Positions 1 to 14,292 are shown, counted from the first letter of the stretch. The stretch: 64,000 bases of DNA from Leptoclinus maculatus (GCA_032191485.1 JAVDOI010000020.1:2948111-3012110), one strand, 5' to 3'. The notes: generated from the letters alone by a model not told the origin. A program made the numbers and translations.

Positions 1-3000
1 AAAAGGGCAAATACATTTTTTATTTATGGTCCACATATGTCCGTAGTGTTGGAAAGCCTACATAGTTAGTTGCTTTTAGCATTAAGATTTGATGGTTACA
101 GCAGCAAACGTTTGGGGCCAAACGTGGCTGAAAAGTGAGCAAGTCAAGCAGGTTTCCTATTACGCACCAGCACAGTTCCTGAAAAGGTATTCTCTTAAAT
201 GATCCAATGCATGGACTAGGGTCCGCCAATTGGAAGAGTATATTAGCTATCAGTGATCGGATGAGTATAAAGGCGTTTGTTTGGGGTTTATTTAAACCAA
301 AACTACAGTTGGTGATTGTTGGAAAGTCTAACAAAGACGGTTCGGTGAGTTTTATTATTATTGTTTCTATTGAAGTTGACTGAAGTGTGTTTTACAATGC
401 TTCGCTGCATAAACTGGTCATCTCCCAGTTGAGGCGGAACACGCACATGCAAATATATTAGCAATCACCAGTTGTCGGGCCGAATAGAAAATTCTAACAT
501 ATTACCAACCCTAGTATGGAACCAAGTACATCTCTGCTTATGAATTGAATATTGACCTCAGTAATCTTCAACGAGTCTCGAGTTTAAACAATGATATTGC
601 AGATAACTGAAACCACTATGAAATAAAATAAATAACCAATAATAATCAATCAAATAATGACTCCAGGGGATACAGCCACATCCTCTCATGTTGGTCCCAT
701 GTTGTCCCTGCTCCACATGAAGCTGGGACACCAACAATACAAACACAACCCTCAAGGACATGTAGTCAGAACAACAGGACTTCTACAGTCGAAGGATGGT
801 CCCATTCACTATGCATCCCTGGTGGCTGAACGGAGTTCAATGGGACAAGTTCATTGACACATCTACTGCCATTTTCTATTTAACCATCAACATGAACATA
901 TAAAGATTAAACCTTAAGTGTGGACAGTTCATTTAGACAGCAGAAAGGATACCAGTACACCGACTGAAAGCCCTTCATGATTAATGTTTGCCAAGCTGAA
1001 GCATGGGAACCGTGTTTGTCTGATGTGTGTAGTGGCTGTTTATGTAAGCACTGGCCATGACTCTGTCTTTCCTCTCGTCTCATGTCTGATCATAGTCCAT
1101 CATCCTTTCTTTCATTGTGCTCCCTCTCTCCCTCCCAAGCTGAGGCCAAGAATGTTTGATGTTCTACCCTTTGCCTCCACTCATCTCTCAACATAGGCCC
1201 TAAGCCTTTGTTCCTTTGTAGTTCCTGTGTTCAGACAATCCAAAATAGACAAACACAAAAACATATACATACACATATATATTTTAATTCTAAAACAACT
1301 AGCATGAATCTCTTGGATAGTCTGGATGTTGGTTTGTTTGATACAGATCCTGAAGAAAAGCACCCTCCTCAGAGCCTCCTCACTGCTTCCATTCATGGAC
1401 AGACTATTTACTGCTCGCATTATGTTCTACTTAAGAGCAAAGAATAAAAAAAAAAAGATATTAAATAAGAGGTCATGTTACAGGAAATGTTGAGCTCAAT
1501 CAATTGTTAAATCCATACCGTTTCAAGGTTGACTCTTACTTAAGTATTGGGAATAGTTGTGAAATCTCGCCTGAGGGAAGAAATGTGATTTCAGTCAGAC
1601 ACTTTGGGGATGCACCCCTTCTCTCTAAGCTTGTCCCGGTTATCCGAATGATAGATTCCTGTAGTCTTTACCACCCATGGCCTTCATCCCAGAGCTGTTT
1701 TTCATTAGGGTGTATCCCACATAGCCTCAGGCTCAAAGCTCCCTTACTTTGTGATTCATAAGGGAGAGCGGGGAATGTTTTTCAGAAGAAAACGCTCACA
1801 AGCTTTTCTATATACTTGTGATAACGCGGTGCAAAAAAAAATGGGGCCTTGATATAGGCAGAGGGATACAAATGCTTTATTCTAACAATTTCCACCCAAT
1901 CCAAGACTAAAAGGGACCTAAAACGCTGAAATAAAGACAAACTGACATTAAAGTTGACAGCCAGTCAAATGTGACATTGCTTTCATATCTCTAAATTAGA
2001 GTGCAATACCTCAAGCAAACAAAAGTAAAATGAATTAACGAGACAGTCACAGGGTATAACAGAAAGCAGAAATCAGTGGGCTGTAATAAAAAAAGTGTGT
2101 ATAGAATAAATACCAAAGTAAAATTCAGATGGAAGCAGTGGAGAAGCTGAATTCCTTCTCCGATGAATCCTTGAGCGCTTTGGAGGCAAATGAGAGACTT
2201 CTCAGACCTAATCCTAACCGAGCTAACTAAAGGATTTACCGAGGGCAGAAACGCATGCCTGCATTGAAAAACGACCTCTGCATCACTATCCTCACATTCC
2301 TTAGCACGTGAAGGAACGTACACAATTAGCTGTTGGTTGCAAGGTTCAACACCATTTCTAAATATGCGCGACAAATATGATTATTACTTAACATATAAGA
2401 GCTCAACAGCAGGTTAAATAGCATTTTAAAAAATGACTTAAGAGCTATTAAAAAAAGATACAATATGATATATGGTTGCACAAAGAAAGAGAGCAATGAC
2501 TAAAGGCCTGTGTCCATGTAGTCTTTTTCTGGCAGAAAGGGGCCCCTGGGGAGAGCTTCATCCCAGTGTTTCATTGGAAATGTTTTCATGTCAAAAATAT
2601 CTTGACATAATATAACCCCTTGACCACAGTAGCATGACCGACTGACATCGCCCCCTTGCTTTCTTTTATCTATTTGGGCGACTTTCTATTGGTTTGACAT
2701 TGTTGTTTACCATCTGCACCAACCTGTGGATTCTTGCCTTCATACTTTGTATGGATCAACTCAATCTGACAGCCGTGACGTTAGAGCAAGGACGACGACC
2801 CGTCGGACACAACGCGTATGGCGATAAAAGTGCTACACTAGCAGTTATTTTCAACGTACCACAAATCTGCTTTTCTACATTTGTTACGATAGTGTCTGTA
2901 ACATATGTCTGTGACGTATAACGCTCAGGACAGACAGACATGGACATAATAAGCTTCTTATGTTATGTCAGCAGCGCTTTTCTGAAAGAGATTTTGAACT

Positions 3001-3415
3001 GCACGGAAATAGCCGAGGCAGTCCGAAAGAAGACGCTGGGTGCAGCCACATGTAGTCCAATATGCTCTCGTCATTGTTCATTGTCAGTATTCAGTAGTTA
3101 ATGAGAGATGTGGCCATCAACCAATGTGCATCCTGAGGAAAAACTATTGTCATAGTTGACTTCTTTTGAAAAAGAATCATCTATAATTATCTGAATAATT
3201 TTCTCATTATGGATAAGAGCTCAAGCACTGCAGCGAGGGTAGCTGTGGTACTGTAACATGTGTAACAATGTGAATGTCTAGTAACTGTTCTGGCATCTAC
3301 TGTATAATGATATGTACCAAATATACAACGTACTGTATACGTATGCTTGCGTATGAATAAACTGAAATGCTTAAAGAGCACCTGGAAAGTCAATGTCAAT
3401 TTTGAAATCCATTGA
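1..3415. other. Non-coding, within the nrxn2 downstream intron by inference
   Basis: There is no supportable gene here. Open frames are short, overlap on both strands and match no family I recognise. No strong repeat structure is seen before the Tc1 fossil. Confidence 0.6.
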
Positions 3416-3565
3416 AATCCATCGACAAATCTGCAGCAACTGTGTGATGATGTCATTTCAATATGGACCAAAATGTGTGAGGAATGTTTCCAACACCTTG
3501 TTGAATCTATGCTACGAAGAATTAAGGCAGTTCTGAAGGCAGAAGGGGGTCCAACCCGGTACTAG
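3416..3565 (+). pseudogene. Fossil C-terminus of a Tc1/mariner-type transposase
   Basis: Forty-nine codons in one frame read NPSTNLQQLCDD, then VISIWTKMCEE, CFQHLVESMLRR, IKAVLKAEGGPTRY and stop (3563-3565). This is the characteristic C-terminal tail of fish Tc1-like transposases (FQHLVESM..RRIKAVLKA.GGPTRY). The frame is closed by a stop directly upstream (3413-3415). The DDE catalytic core and the 5' inverted repeat are not present nearby, so this is a truncated, dead copy. It shares the + strand, opposite to nrxn2, and would lie in that gene's intron. Confidence 0.88.
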
Positions 3566-3599
3566 CAAGGTGTACCTAATAAAGTGTCCGGTGAGTGTA
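3566..3599 (+). mobile_element. 3' terminal repeat of the Tc1-like element
   Basis: Immediately after the transposase stop comes AAGGTGTACCTAATAAAGTG followed by tccggtgagtgtat. This is the familiar terminal sequence of a fish Tc1-like family and contains an AATAAA at 3578-3583. The TA near 3599 could be the flanking TA target duplication. The matching left end was not found, so the element is 5'-truncated or rearranged. Confidence 0.7.
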
Positions 3600-5236
3600 T
3601 GTTGTCCATAAAGAGGTTCGCTTGGCTAATGTTTCCATCTGTTTTCCAGCTGCAGCTTACCAACCCTGTATTTTGTTGCTGAAATGTGGCATAAAGCAAA
3701 TAGTCAGAGTGAATATTGGAGCAGCACACAGCACAACATTTTCTTTGGATCCACACAGGTTGGCACATTACCCAAACAATGCTGGGCTAGAGAAACAGTG
3801 GCTGTATTAGCTTTTTGCTGTGAACAACACCGTCTCTACCGCATTCTTTGGTGTACCTTGCATTGAATTCTGCATAACAAACCACAGTGGAGCCAAGTGT
3901 TGAAATATTTGGGTATTGCTTTACAACCAGCTTTTTATTCCAAACTTCAAATGCAAGCCTTTCTTCTACAAAGCCCCTGTATTGATAGTCTCTCTAGTTG
4001 CACTGGAAAGACTTTTGAAAGTCTGTTGTATGGCCAGCAAAATCACTGAGAACGTGAGATTTCAAAAGGGAGAAAAGACGAGGAACCACCCAAGGCTATT
4101 TGCCATGACTTCAGAGAGGCAGAGAGGAAAAGAAATGACAACATTAGTGAATAACGGAGACAAGTTAGCAGTGAGAAGACATGTGATGGATAGAAACATG
4201 CACACACACACACACTCCCTACACCCCTTTTCCTTCCTCTTTATATTATAGTCAGAGGGAAGCTTTGTCCTGAATTCCCCAACATTGTCAGAAACTTTCT
4301 CTCTGACTGACAAGTTAATCCACAAGACACGGCATTTGCAGATTTCACACCGAATCTCGACGGCAAAACACAAAACTTCCACCCGACAAATGTGCAAATA
4401 TAGACGAGGCTTTTTAATCCTGATGAAGAAAAAAAAACATATTGACAGATTTATCTAGCAACAACACAACGTATAAAGCATCCCCCAGTTAATACAGGAT
4501 GTCAGGAAGGGAGAGAAAATGACTGGGATCCAATGCAAAGGATTAGAGAGATGGAACCTTAAACATGTATAGGGGTTTTCTGTACTTTCAGAGTTAACAC
4601 AGACAGACTAGTGTAACCTCACACAGTGCTGACTAATACAGCTAAAGTAGATATCAGAGGGAGGTCAAGGAGAGGCAATCATTTGAGGAATGGATGTGGG
4701 TGCACCTCTACTGCGATGGTCATCACAGCGCTGAGAGTTAAAGGTAGAGGACTGGGTAAAGGCAGTGGTTGACATATATCAGGGCCCTCGGACAAGGTGA
4801 GACAGCTATAAACTAAGATAAAGACAGACGGGAGGATCAAATATAGACTGAAAAAAGCCTTCCATTGCAGTGGGCATTATTAGATAGTAACAATCATCTT
4901 TAATGTAAACAGACCTGTCATGAGTGGTACATTACTTCAACGCAAAGCTAATAAATGAAGCCGTTTTAACATTTCCTGTGAGTAGCTTTCGAGGAGCGTG
5001 AGCTGGTTAACAGCATCGCAGTTGGACTATTTGAGTCTTTTATATCAGAAAACAGAAACGGTGCGTTTCAGCTGGATAGAGCAAAACAAAACAGTTCAAA
5101 TGACACGAGGCTAATTAAGCATAAGATGAACGCTTGTCTAATAGGAGCCGACTGGGGAGAGTGAGGGGTGAGGGGAGGCCAAACCACAGAAAAGGAAGAC
5201 AAGTTGTTGATGTTGAAAAAGATACAGCTGCTCCTA

Positions 5237-5252
5237 CCCCCCCCCCCCCCCC
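5237..5252. repeat. Poly-C tract (16 C)
   Basis: An uninterrupted run of 16 C. Confidence 0.93.
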
Positions 5253-5818
5253 AACCTGTTCTGTGAAGAGCAGCAATAAAACATTAAAAAAGGTTTTGCA
5301 GGTTAAAACCAAAGGCAACCTAAATAAAAACTGTATTGTACCGTGGATGTAACAATAAAGTGTATAACGTGACTGGATTTAAAGAGATCATTTCTATTTA
5401 ATTTCCGCCTGTGGGTGTCAGGTGGAAGCAAAGTGTAAAATAATGCAGCACCAATATGAAAACACTCAACTGAGTCACAATGAAACACTGAATAAACTGA
5501 AGCTTTGGCTGAATCAAACGGATGCTTCATGTTTGCTGTGACAGGAACTAGTTTTTCACAATATACAAGGTGGTAGCAAATGGTTTCTTATGAAAGAGAG
5601 AAAATGAGCTCTGATATCTGTAGCTCTGCTGAATGTGTGCAGACAGCAAGAGGATGCAAGCAGACCACTGACACACACGACAGTGATCATCCTCCACAGA
5701 TTAAATGCATTGCACCTGGCTGTGTGGCAGAGAGCGCTTAAAAGCACTATTTAAAATGCTAACAACATGAATATAAATCAGAAGAAATGGCAGGTACATC
5801 AGGATCCACATATATTTC

Positions 5819-5924
<106 letters not shown>

Positions 5925-7967
5925 CAGAGACCGAGCGAATGAGTGATCTTTCCCCAATCAACCGTTGGCCTGGCTTGGCCGCCTTCCCGTCTTATAGGGC
6001 CCTCCAGCCTTGCAAACTTAATGACATTTGATTTTCAACTCGGCTCATTTTTCACTACATTTAACCCTGATTTCAAATTCCATTGAAGTTTGTATTAGTA
6101 TCATTCATGTGTCACTGATATTAAATTCTAAAGTAATGACTAGTGCTGAGTTAACGAACATGTTCATTCAACAGCAGTTTCTATTGGAGACGTGCCACGG
6201 AGAGAGAGCAGCAGGATGAACTGGATTTTACATTACTTTTACCTTTGAAGGGGGTGTCATTTATTTAATTAATAAACACTAGCAATACTGAGAAAAAGAG
6301 AGTGCTGGGTTATCAGGGAACCTAAATAAAGGAAAACACACTAATTATAAATCATTACTCCATGATGTTCAAAGCATTCCAGGTTTTAGCGTACACACTC
6401 TGCCTTGGTGGTTGTACAGTAGTCTTGCTCCCAGAATGCCTTTTCGACACCCCCCCCTGGTTGTTTGTGTAGGTGGAAACTACAAGCAGCAGCTGAGCAT
6501 ATTAAGTTTCATCCAGTGAAGAAAAAGTAGGAACTGCACAACACCAGCCGAAGGAAACATGTCTTGTGGCTGCCTGGCATTCTGGTCTATTGAGGCTGTT
6601 GTCAGTCGAGTGTTCCTGCCTCCTCTACAGTACAATGACTTTCTGCCTGTACGACTGCTAAACACTGATGTAAAATGTCAGCTCTAGTAAGTTCTAGTAA
6701 GCCGTGCGCTTTGATTATAAAGGGGGTGAAGCCAAAAGCTGACGTTTACTGAGTGTTTTTTTTCTTCCTGCTAAATTAAATTGTACTCAACATCTCGCCA
6801 CCTGTATTTGGACAGTTATCTGTGGAAATGAGACAAATACATGACCCAACAGCCTGTATGCAAGCCTGTGTGCATTTAAAAAAATATTACATTGATAAAC
6901 CAAATTGAAGGTGACATTTGTTCTGCCTGAATATGGACTATTTTATCTACATCTAAGCATATCTGACTTGTTATTACAATTTGAAATGACTTCTTGTACT
7001 CTAGCTAATCCCTGTTCAGGGTGACCTAAAGAGATTTGTTTCTATTGCTCCTGAAATCTCTGACTATGATCATGAACTCATCAAATGACATAAAGAGATC
7101 ATGTTTCTTTGTCCCCCACTTTCAAATCCTCTGTCAGATTATTTCTTACAATGGATAAAAACAAGTTTTGATTAGTATACAAATACGCAAACATGCAAGG
7201 TTAAATTCAGATTAATGGAGTGCCTTTTTGTGTTCAATCTATTATGCTAGGATGTAATATTCTTTACTCTCATTTCATGCTGAAGGTACTGTATCTTCAC
7301 TGCATCGTTCCTCAACAAATGATCAAACGAGAGTGCTGTCCATCTACTACAGCACACATTTTAAACATCTCATACTACTCAGAAATGTGCAGATTGTTTA
7401 TTGTAAATGATGATCTAAACTGTGAAGGCCTTGGGGTGCACAGGTATCAGTCAAGCTGTTTGTGCTTAGAAATCAAACTGTGTGCCTTCAAGCAACGGCT
7501 ATGAAGCTCAAAAGTGAGTCCCGATCAAACGGAGGCCGTTTGCTCTTACAGAGAGCTACAACAGGCTTGTAATAAAGCTACAGCATTTACACAGCATTGA
7601 CAACTATTGACTGAAGGGAGAAACTGAGACACGGGGTGACATCATTGCCAGCACAATCTCTGCGACGGTCTCTGCCTATTTGATGCCACTTTCTGAGCCA
7701 TCAGCAATGATTACACATCAGCTGTAAGTGTGGCTGCCACACTTTGAGAGCATAACTTAAACTTAAAAAAAGTAAAATCTCCAGTCTGTACGACTGGTGT
7801 AAAGAAAAAGTCAAGCGACTCATTTGCTGTCAAAGCATTGCAGTGACATTCCAGCCTCTGGGCTCTGCATCTCCAGTCTCTATCCCTCTGGCAAAGACGC
7901 ACTGCAAAGTCATTTCTATGTGGAGCTCTAAAAGCAGAGCAGAGCACTAATGATGCCGGGGTTCAAG

Positions 7968-7986
7968 ATATATATATATATATATT
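7968..7986. repeat. (TA)n microsatellite
   Basis: About nine TA units. Confidence 0.85.
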
Positions 7987-8610
7987 TATGTTGCTGTTAG
8001 GTGATTTGGATAACAGGGACACACCACGATGACACATTTAGTTAGGTTCAATCAGTGACGGTAGATCCACCTCATTGATGTCCCTAACTGTTAGCTGGCG
8101 GCCTCCCAGCATCCTCCCTCAGCCCAACAACTGTGAGCAAAGACACATCAACACACATTAAGTGACATGTTTGCTGCTCCATTTCTCTAGCAGACCCCTC
8201 ACTGAGTGGGCTGATGCCTCTTGCTGCTCCCATCCTGTGCTCTTTTGTGATCTAATGACGCGTTTCTATCATGCTTAATTCAGTAATGAAGAATATTAAT
8301 ACTTTTAAAAAAAACAACGTATAAATCACTTGAGGCATGGTACAAAAAGAGTGTTACGTGTCATTGAATGAGGCAAAAAGGAATCATTTATCAATCTGTC
8401 ACTGTGCATTAAAGCCCGTGTCTAAAAATGCAGTCATATAGAACATGCATGTATCATAACATTTATTTTTAGTATTGTTGCTGCAGAAAGGTCAGCGGAG
8501 GAATGGTGCGGAACGGGAGGAGGTGGTCTGACAGTTTATCGATGATAGCAGCACATTAGTATCGACACTGAGGACTCACTGGGAAAGAAAATCTTATCTT
8601 TGCAAAGCTC

Positions 8611-8720
8611 GGAAGACAGGGGAGATGGGAGTGAGGGGGGAGATAATGGGAAAGGAGAGGAGTGGGGGAGGGAGGGGAGTACAGATGGGGGGGGCGAGGG
8701 AGATATGAGATGTAAGGAAC
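8611..8720. repeat. Purine-rich, G-rich tract
   Basis: About 110 bp almost entirely of G and A on the + strand, with many GGGG and GGGGG runs (for example near 8635, 8665 and 8687). It meets the loose pattern for G-quadruplex formation. The open frames here are compositional artefacts. Confidence 0.85.
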
Positions 8721-11182
8721 CTTGGCAGAGGGCTTATCTCCTGCGTGAAAAAAGAAGCAGGATGAGGACTGTGGTGTTGTGGGTCGTGCACTGAAGAGAA
8801 ATCTACAGTTTGATGAAATAACAAAACTATTTGAAACTCTTGTGAAAACTAACTATCCCAGGTCGGAGAGTTGTCTGGTGGTATAACTGGGTGTAGTTGT
8901 CACAGTATAGACTACAAACGTAGGCAGCTGACTTTAGACAGACAATTCCAGGACAGCTACATGGAGTTTCAAGCCACCACCGGGGAGTTGTGGGTCTTTT
9001 TGAGGACTGTGGTAACTAAAGGTTTCTTATCACAAAGATTATCTTCTCTCACTCATCCATGACCTTACAAGTGTTTTGAAGAAAGACGAATAAAGGACAT
9101 AGTGGTGTGTAAAAAAACAAGTGCTTCTGTAATTGAAGGGTCATCTCAAGATAAAGTCACATGTGTAATATTTTCATGATTCCATATGGAGTCGTGTTTC
9201 CCCTCAGCCCATGTCTGGCTGTAGCTCCCCGACAGACTACTCAGACAGATCCAGGTATGTGGCCTGCTAGAAATCATGCGATGCATCGGTGAAGCTCTCC
9301 GCTGAGCTGCCTGTTCCACCAGTATAGACTGACCTCTGGCTGTGCACCACACACTCCACAGCATCTCCTTATCAGTTTAACAGAAAGAGGAGCAAATGTA
9401 TTTCTGACTGGATTTTATACTTTCTGGATTTCTAAATACCCTGGTATACCTTGATACCATCCAAGTCCAATAATAGCGCATTTTTCTTAACTCCTAATTC
9501 TATGTTTCTTGGAATCATTGATACGAGTACGAGGATTTTTTAAATCTGAACCCATCATATGATCATTATATGATAGAAGTGATTAAATCCTTTCCCAGCC
9601 CTAGATGTTGGACACCGTTCTGGACTAAGGAGGAAATTCACTGAAAACTTGCTTTAATAAGTCAAGGATGACTTGAAACGTGTCATATTCAGCATGTGTT
9701 GAATGAATCACTGGCAGGGATTTTGACATGAGCTGAGAAATGTGACCCGGTTCAACCCTCGTTTGACTGCATAGAATGGAGACTTTCTCTCTCATCCTTT
9801 CTGCTCCGATACCTCAGACTTCTTATGCAACATGTCCTGGTGCTTTCAATGCCTTCTGCACATAGAAACACCTACATGTTGCAGAAACCTGAAAGGTTAT
9901 GGCATGGTAGTAGAATGGAAAAGAACAAGCAGAGGATGACACTGTGAGAAGATATTTTGCGTTTCCTTCTCTCTTCTCAAAATGTTCTCTATCTGCACTA
10001 CATGAAACAGTAAGTTAATAGCGCTGCTTTGCATTTTAAATCGATATCGGCATTTAGGATGCTTTCATAAAAGAGAATAATGATACAGTTTGACTAACAG
10101 TCTCGGGACATGTTTGAATTTGTTTGGATGACTGCCAGAGAAAATCTGAAAAGAAAAACGTGCACACAAAAGTGACACGGCAGCCTAGGAAACCAACAGC
10201 ATCCAAGATTGAAGGGGATGAGCACGACAAACAAGCTGAGAACAAAAAAATGGAGGGATAATAAAAAAAGGGAGGAACAGTGGGGTTTGTGGGGGGGGGG
10301 GGCTGCAAATCTCTTAATCTCTCCCTCGCTCTCTCTGGCTATGTTTGTTTTGTGCTGGTTTTGGCCTCAAGTCGCCCGTCGATCCCCTCGTAAATTGCCT
10401 GTGTCGATCCAGCCTTACAAGCTTCCACACTCCCTGAGTCCCTGTTAAAATGGTCACGCCAATAAAAGCCCATTCACTTGTAATGAATTGAGAGAGAAGC
10501 TAAAGACTAAAGGGGCTGATTTAGTGACAATAGTTGATGATCCTCGATTGAGTTAGGATTGAGCTGGCCATCCTCTCCGTTCCTACAACATGGCTGGGAT
10601 TGTCGGGGATTTCTGAAAGAAAAAGAAGGCTGGCAATTCTCATTCCCTCTCATCCATCTCTGAAATAGACTTCTAGACAATGTACAGTATGAAGGGAATC
10701 ACCTTACCCTGGAGACAGCGTCACTAAATATACGGGCGTACGGTACGCTCAGAGCTGTGCATTGTTGATGAGCAGGATTCTGCCATGTGCCTGCAGAAGC
10801 CACAAAGCCACTGCAGACACAACAAGGAAGGACATGAATGATCATAGCATGTCATCTGATGCCAACTGCCCAATTAATAGAACACAAGATGTTCCAATTT
10901 TAGTAACAGCGGTTCAAACTGTCAGGGTCTTCCCAAAATGTGTGCATAGATGGAGAGCCACAGCTCAATCCTCGCCTTTCCGGATAACTGCCCAGTGAAG
11001 TCACTACAAATCTCCAAGTGCCATGGGTGAACAAAATAAATAAATCGCCACGCTAGGGTAATGGCAGTCAAATCCTGCAGGGTTGCATTGCGAGTGGACT
11101 GCTGATGCTGTAATCTCCAGGTAAGCTGTTGTAACACTCGCATCCCTGCTCTTTGAACGCTGAGCATGGGACTCTTGCAAAA

Positions 11183-11199
11183 CCCCCCCCCCCCCCCCC
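11183..11199. repeat. Poly-C tract (17 C)
   Basis: An uninterrupted run of about 17 C. Confidence 0.93.
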
Positions 11200-12787
11200 A
11201 CCTCCCCTCAGAGCCGATTACAGCTGTGAGGTCAAGAGAAGCTAATGTGACTTTGTCTGGAACTGCCCGGTGTGGCCCCGAGGCCGCTGGATTACATGCA
11301 CGAAGGGATTCTAAAATAGAAAAGTATACAGTGCAAGAATTAAATACTAAGGAGGCAGAAGGGGGATAGAAACATGTTTTCACTTTGTTTGCAAAAGCTT
11401 AAGAAAGAGCAAAACCCAATAAACACAGGTGAGCTGGAAGACCTGTTTTATTCCAAGCTTTGTGTATCAGCGGAGGAGTATTGATTTGTTTCCCCTACAG
11501 CTTTGAAAGATCAGGTGTTATGTGCACAACAATGTGCTGTAGAGAACACAAATCATTTTCCTCTGGCTTGAGAGAATATTTTCTCTTCTACAACAGCTAG
11601 AATACACAAGAAAACTAATTAAATAGGCAACCAATAGTGTACCGTCTAATAAACACTATGCAGAGTGAGGCCTCCAGTCTGACCGACAGTCCCCGTTCTG
11701 CCATTCAACATTATAAATCGTATTTTATTTGGAAAAATCTGCCATTCTCTTACTCATTAAATTCATTCACACCATGAATCCATCAAGTACATTTCTATTC
11801 GTATTCTTGTCTCGCAGGTTTATGGGTGTTGACCATCTGGTCACAGCATGGGATCAGGTACTGTAGGCTCTCTGAAGGCTGCATCAATGCACATATACAA
11901 AGATACAAGTATAGAGTAGTGTACAGAGTACAGACTCAGGTACTGTACTGCAAGTCACAAAGTTTCACAGTTTTCCTGGAAAGTTCTCGTGTTGTTTTTT
12001 TCTTTTTCCTTTAAAAACAGCAGGAAAGCTTAAATTGGTGCATGATGAAAATACCCTGTAACCTGAAGTCACACTGAAGCCATCTTTGAGATGATACTGA
12101 ACTCAACTGAGCAGACTGAGCGGAGCTACCTGATGCCATATTAATGACATATTGATACATAGGTTTTTTTTTGCATTTAAAGGGCAAAATCTTCTCTGTT
12201 TCAGCCAGAGCCTTCTTCAGAGCAAACACTTCATGGCATAACGTACAAGCGTATCACTATCGTAATGGGAGCCAAAGAAATGTAAATCATTTTCCTCCTC
12301 GTCTTTGAAATGTTTGGGAATATGCTCACCGGTTTAGCACTACACCGTTAATCCCGCAGCCTAATTTTCTGAAACTATATGAGCGACGTTAAAAGGGCAA
12401 ATACAGGGAAGTGGCTACGATTACAGCTCTGCTAGTCCAGTCTTATTCTGTTGTTCACCTCCAAAGAGAGAGACGTGTTGGTGTTGGTGTGAAAATGAAA
12501 TGCTGAGCTTTCAAGTACCATCATCTTCAAGTTAGAGTTAGAGAGACGGAGAAAGATTGTAAAAGTGTAGAGAGTGCAGAAAGAAGTACCAGCTCACAGA
12601 GTCAAAATATATAAGAATAAATAAATAGACGTGCCATTGTCAAAACAATTGCTCCAGAGTTTCAACACCTAGTCAAGCGTCTTGCCAGGTGCCAATGCGT
12701 GTCTAACTCACTGCTGTTAAAAAAAAATGCCGCTGTCTTTGTGGAAATATGCAAACTGAAAGTAAACAATGCAGGTAAAATGTACCG

Positions 12788-13125
12788 TTTTGGTAGCACT
12801 TTATAATAACTACACACTATGAAGCATTAGTTAAGTATGAGTAAACACTTAATTCATCATTTATAAAAGCATTGTTCCTACATTAATAATTCATTAGTAT
12901 GCAGTTCATAACAGTTATAAATGTTTTATTCTTGATTAATAAGCTCGTCTATTATGTGTTTCATTGTTGTGTTTTCATACTTTATAAATGATGGATTCCA
13001 TATTTGTAAATGAAGTATTATATATTTTACAAACCAATTATTAAGGAGTTGTAGATGATTAATAAGATCATTTATGAAGTGTTAGTAAATGATTAATAAC
13101 TTATTTAGATGTACATTATTCATGC

Positions 13126-13160
<35 letters not shown>

Positions 13161-13681
13161 GATTTAGATATACACTAATGATTAGGGACTATGTTAATAT
13201 ATGCTTTATAAATGCGTATTAATACTGCAATTCATGATTAATTAATGATTTATTAAGGTAGTTACTAGTCCTTAGTAAAGTGTTTTGTGTGACCTCATCT
13301 AAAGTGAGGACTATCTATGCCTTACAAAGCATTTATTAATGACATTGAAAGGTCAGCAGTGCCTCAAAACCCATAGTTTTTTAACAGAAAAGGCAAATAG
13401 ACACAAAGTGATCACGAACATATCAATATTTATTGCAAGATGCAAACAATATGCTATTAAATACAAACCTCTCAGGCATTCATTCATGTAAGAAACAAAC
13501 AAACAAAGACATTCTCCTTCAGGAGAACATGGCTGGATATAACACATTTGTAAATGTTGTTATGAACTGCATACTAATTAATTATTAATGTAGGAACAAT
13601 GCTTTATAAATGATGAATTAAGTGTTTACTCATGCTTAACTAATGCTTCATAGTGTGTAGTTATTATAAAGTGTTACCAAA
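12788..13681. mobile_element. Non-autonomous DNA transposon (MITE) with ~125-bp terminal inverted repeats
   Basis: The left arm (12788-12913) begins TTTGGTAGCACTTTATAATA. It recurs as a near-perfect inverted copy at 13558-13681, ending TATTATAAAGTGTTACCAAA. The arms differ by only a few substitutions and one-base gaps. The interior is very AT-rich, with many TGATTAATAA-like words and a (TA)n run at 13131-13158, and it has no ORF of note. A shorter inverted echo of the terminus (…TTAGTAAAGTGTTTTG near 13272) suggests a nested or composite structure. I could not identify a clear target-site duplication, so the superfamily is left open. Confidence 0.78.
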
Positions 13682-14072
13682 GTTTTTGGAAAAACAGTTG
13701 GCAGCCTGATGCCTACCACCGTGTTTCTCTCTAAAAGGTGGATGACTGTAGATCAATGTGTGTGTATGTACTGTATATGGGTATGTGTGAGTTGACCTAC
13801 ATTATCTCAATGTGTGACTCGTGAGAGTGTCTGCTCAAGTATGTTTCACCGCTCATCGTCATAATCCCTCGACACGCATGAGATTTCACACGGCAATCTG
13901 AAAATGTACAGCGCCATTTTAGAGAAGTATGTGGCAGCAGCAGCTGTTGAAGGTGGAGTCTGCTATTCTAATCCCGTACACTTTTTGTCATCTCCTGACC
14001 GTCCGCTAAGTGTCCGCCCTGTGTGCGTCCTGGCTCAGTAAATGGGGAAACAGACCGGTTCAGACAGACCTC

Positions 14073-14292
14073 TAGGGCTGCACCAAGTTTTTGTTTTACA
14101 GTGGAATTTATTATTTGAATTTCAAATGAAGCTTTGAATGTCTGGCCTCATGTATAAATACATCTTTGAACAGAATCTTCAATTTGAACAAGGTTATTCA
14201 TAGGATCAAACTATTTAGTGTCTTTTTTTAATAAATTAAATAAATACAACTCATCAGTGTTTAAAAACAGGCTCGTCTACGCATCCCTAGTG
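14073..14292. mobile_element. Possible degraded hAT-like MITE
   Basis: The left end is TAGGGCTGCACCAAG and the right end, read on the minus strand, is TAGGGATGCGTAGACGAG. The shared TAGGG.TGC terminus and ~220-bp AT-rich interior suggest a short hAT-derived element. No matching 8-bp flank was found, so the boundaries are tentative. Confidence 0.4.

Noticed and set aside
10922..11383. 153-residue minus-strand ORF
   Set aside because: It crosses a poly-C run (giving poly-Gly), has no recognisable domain and overlaps other chance frames.
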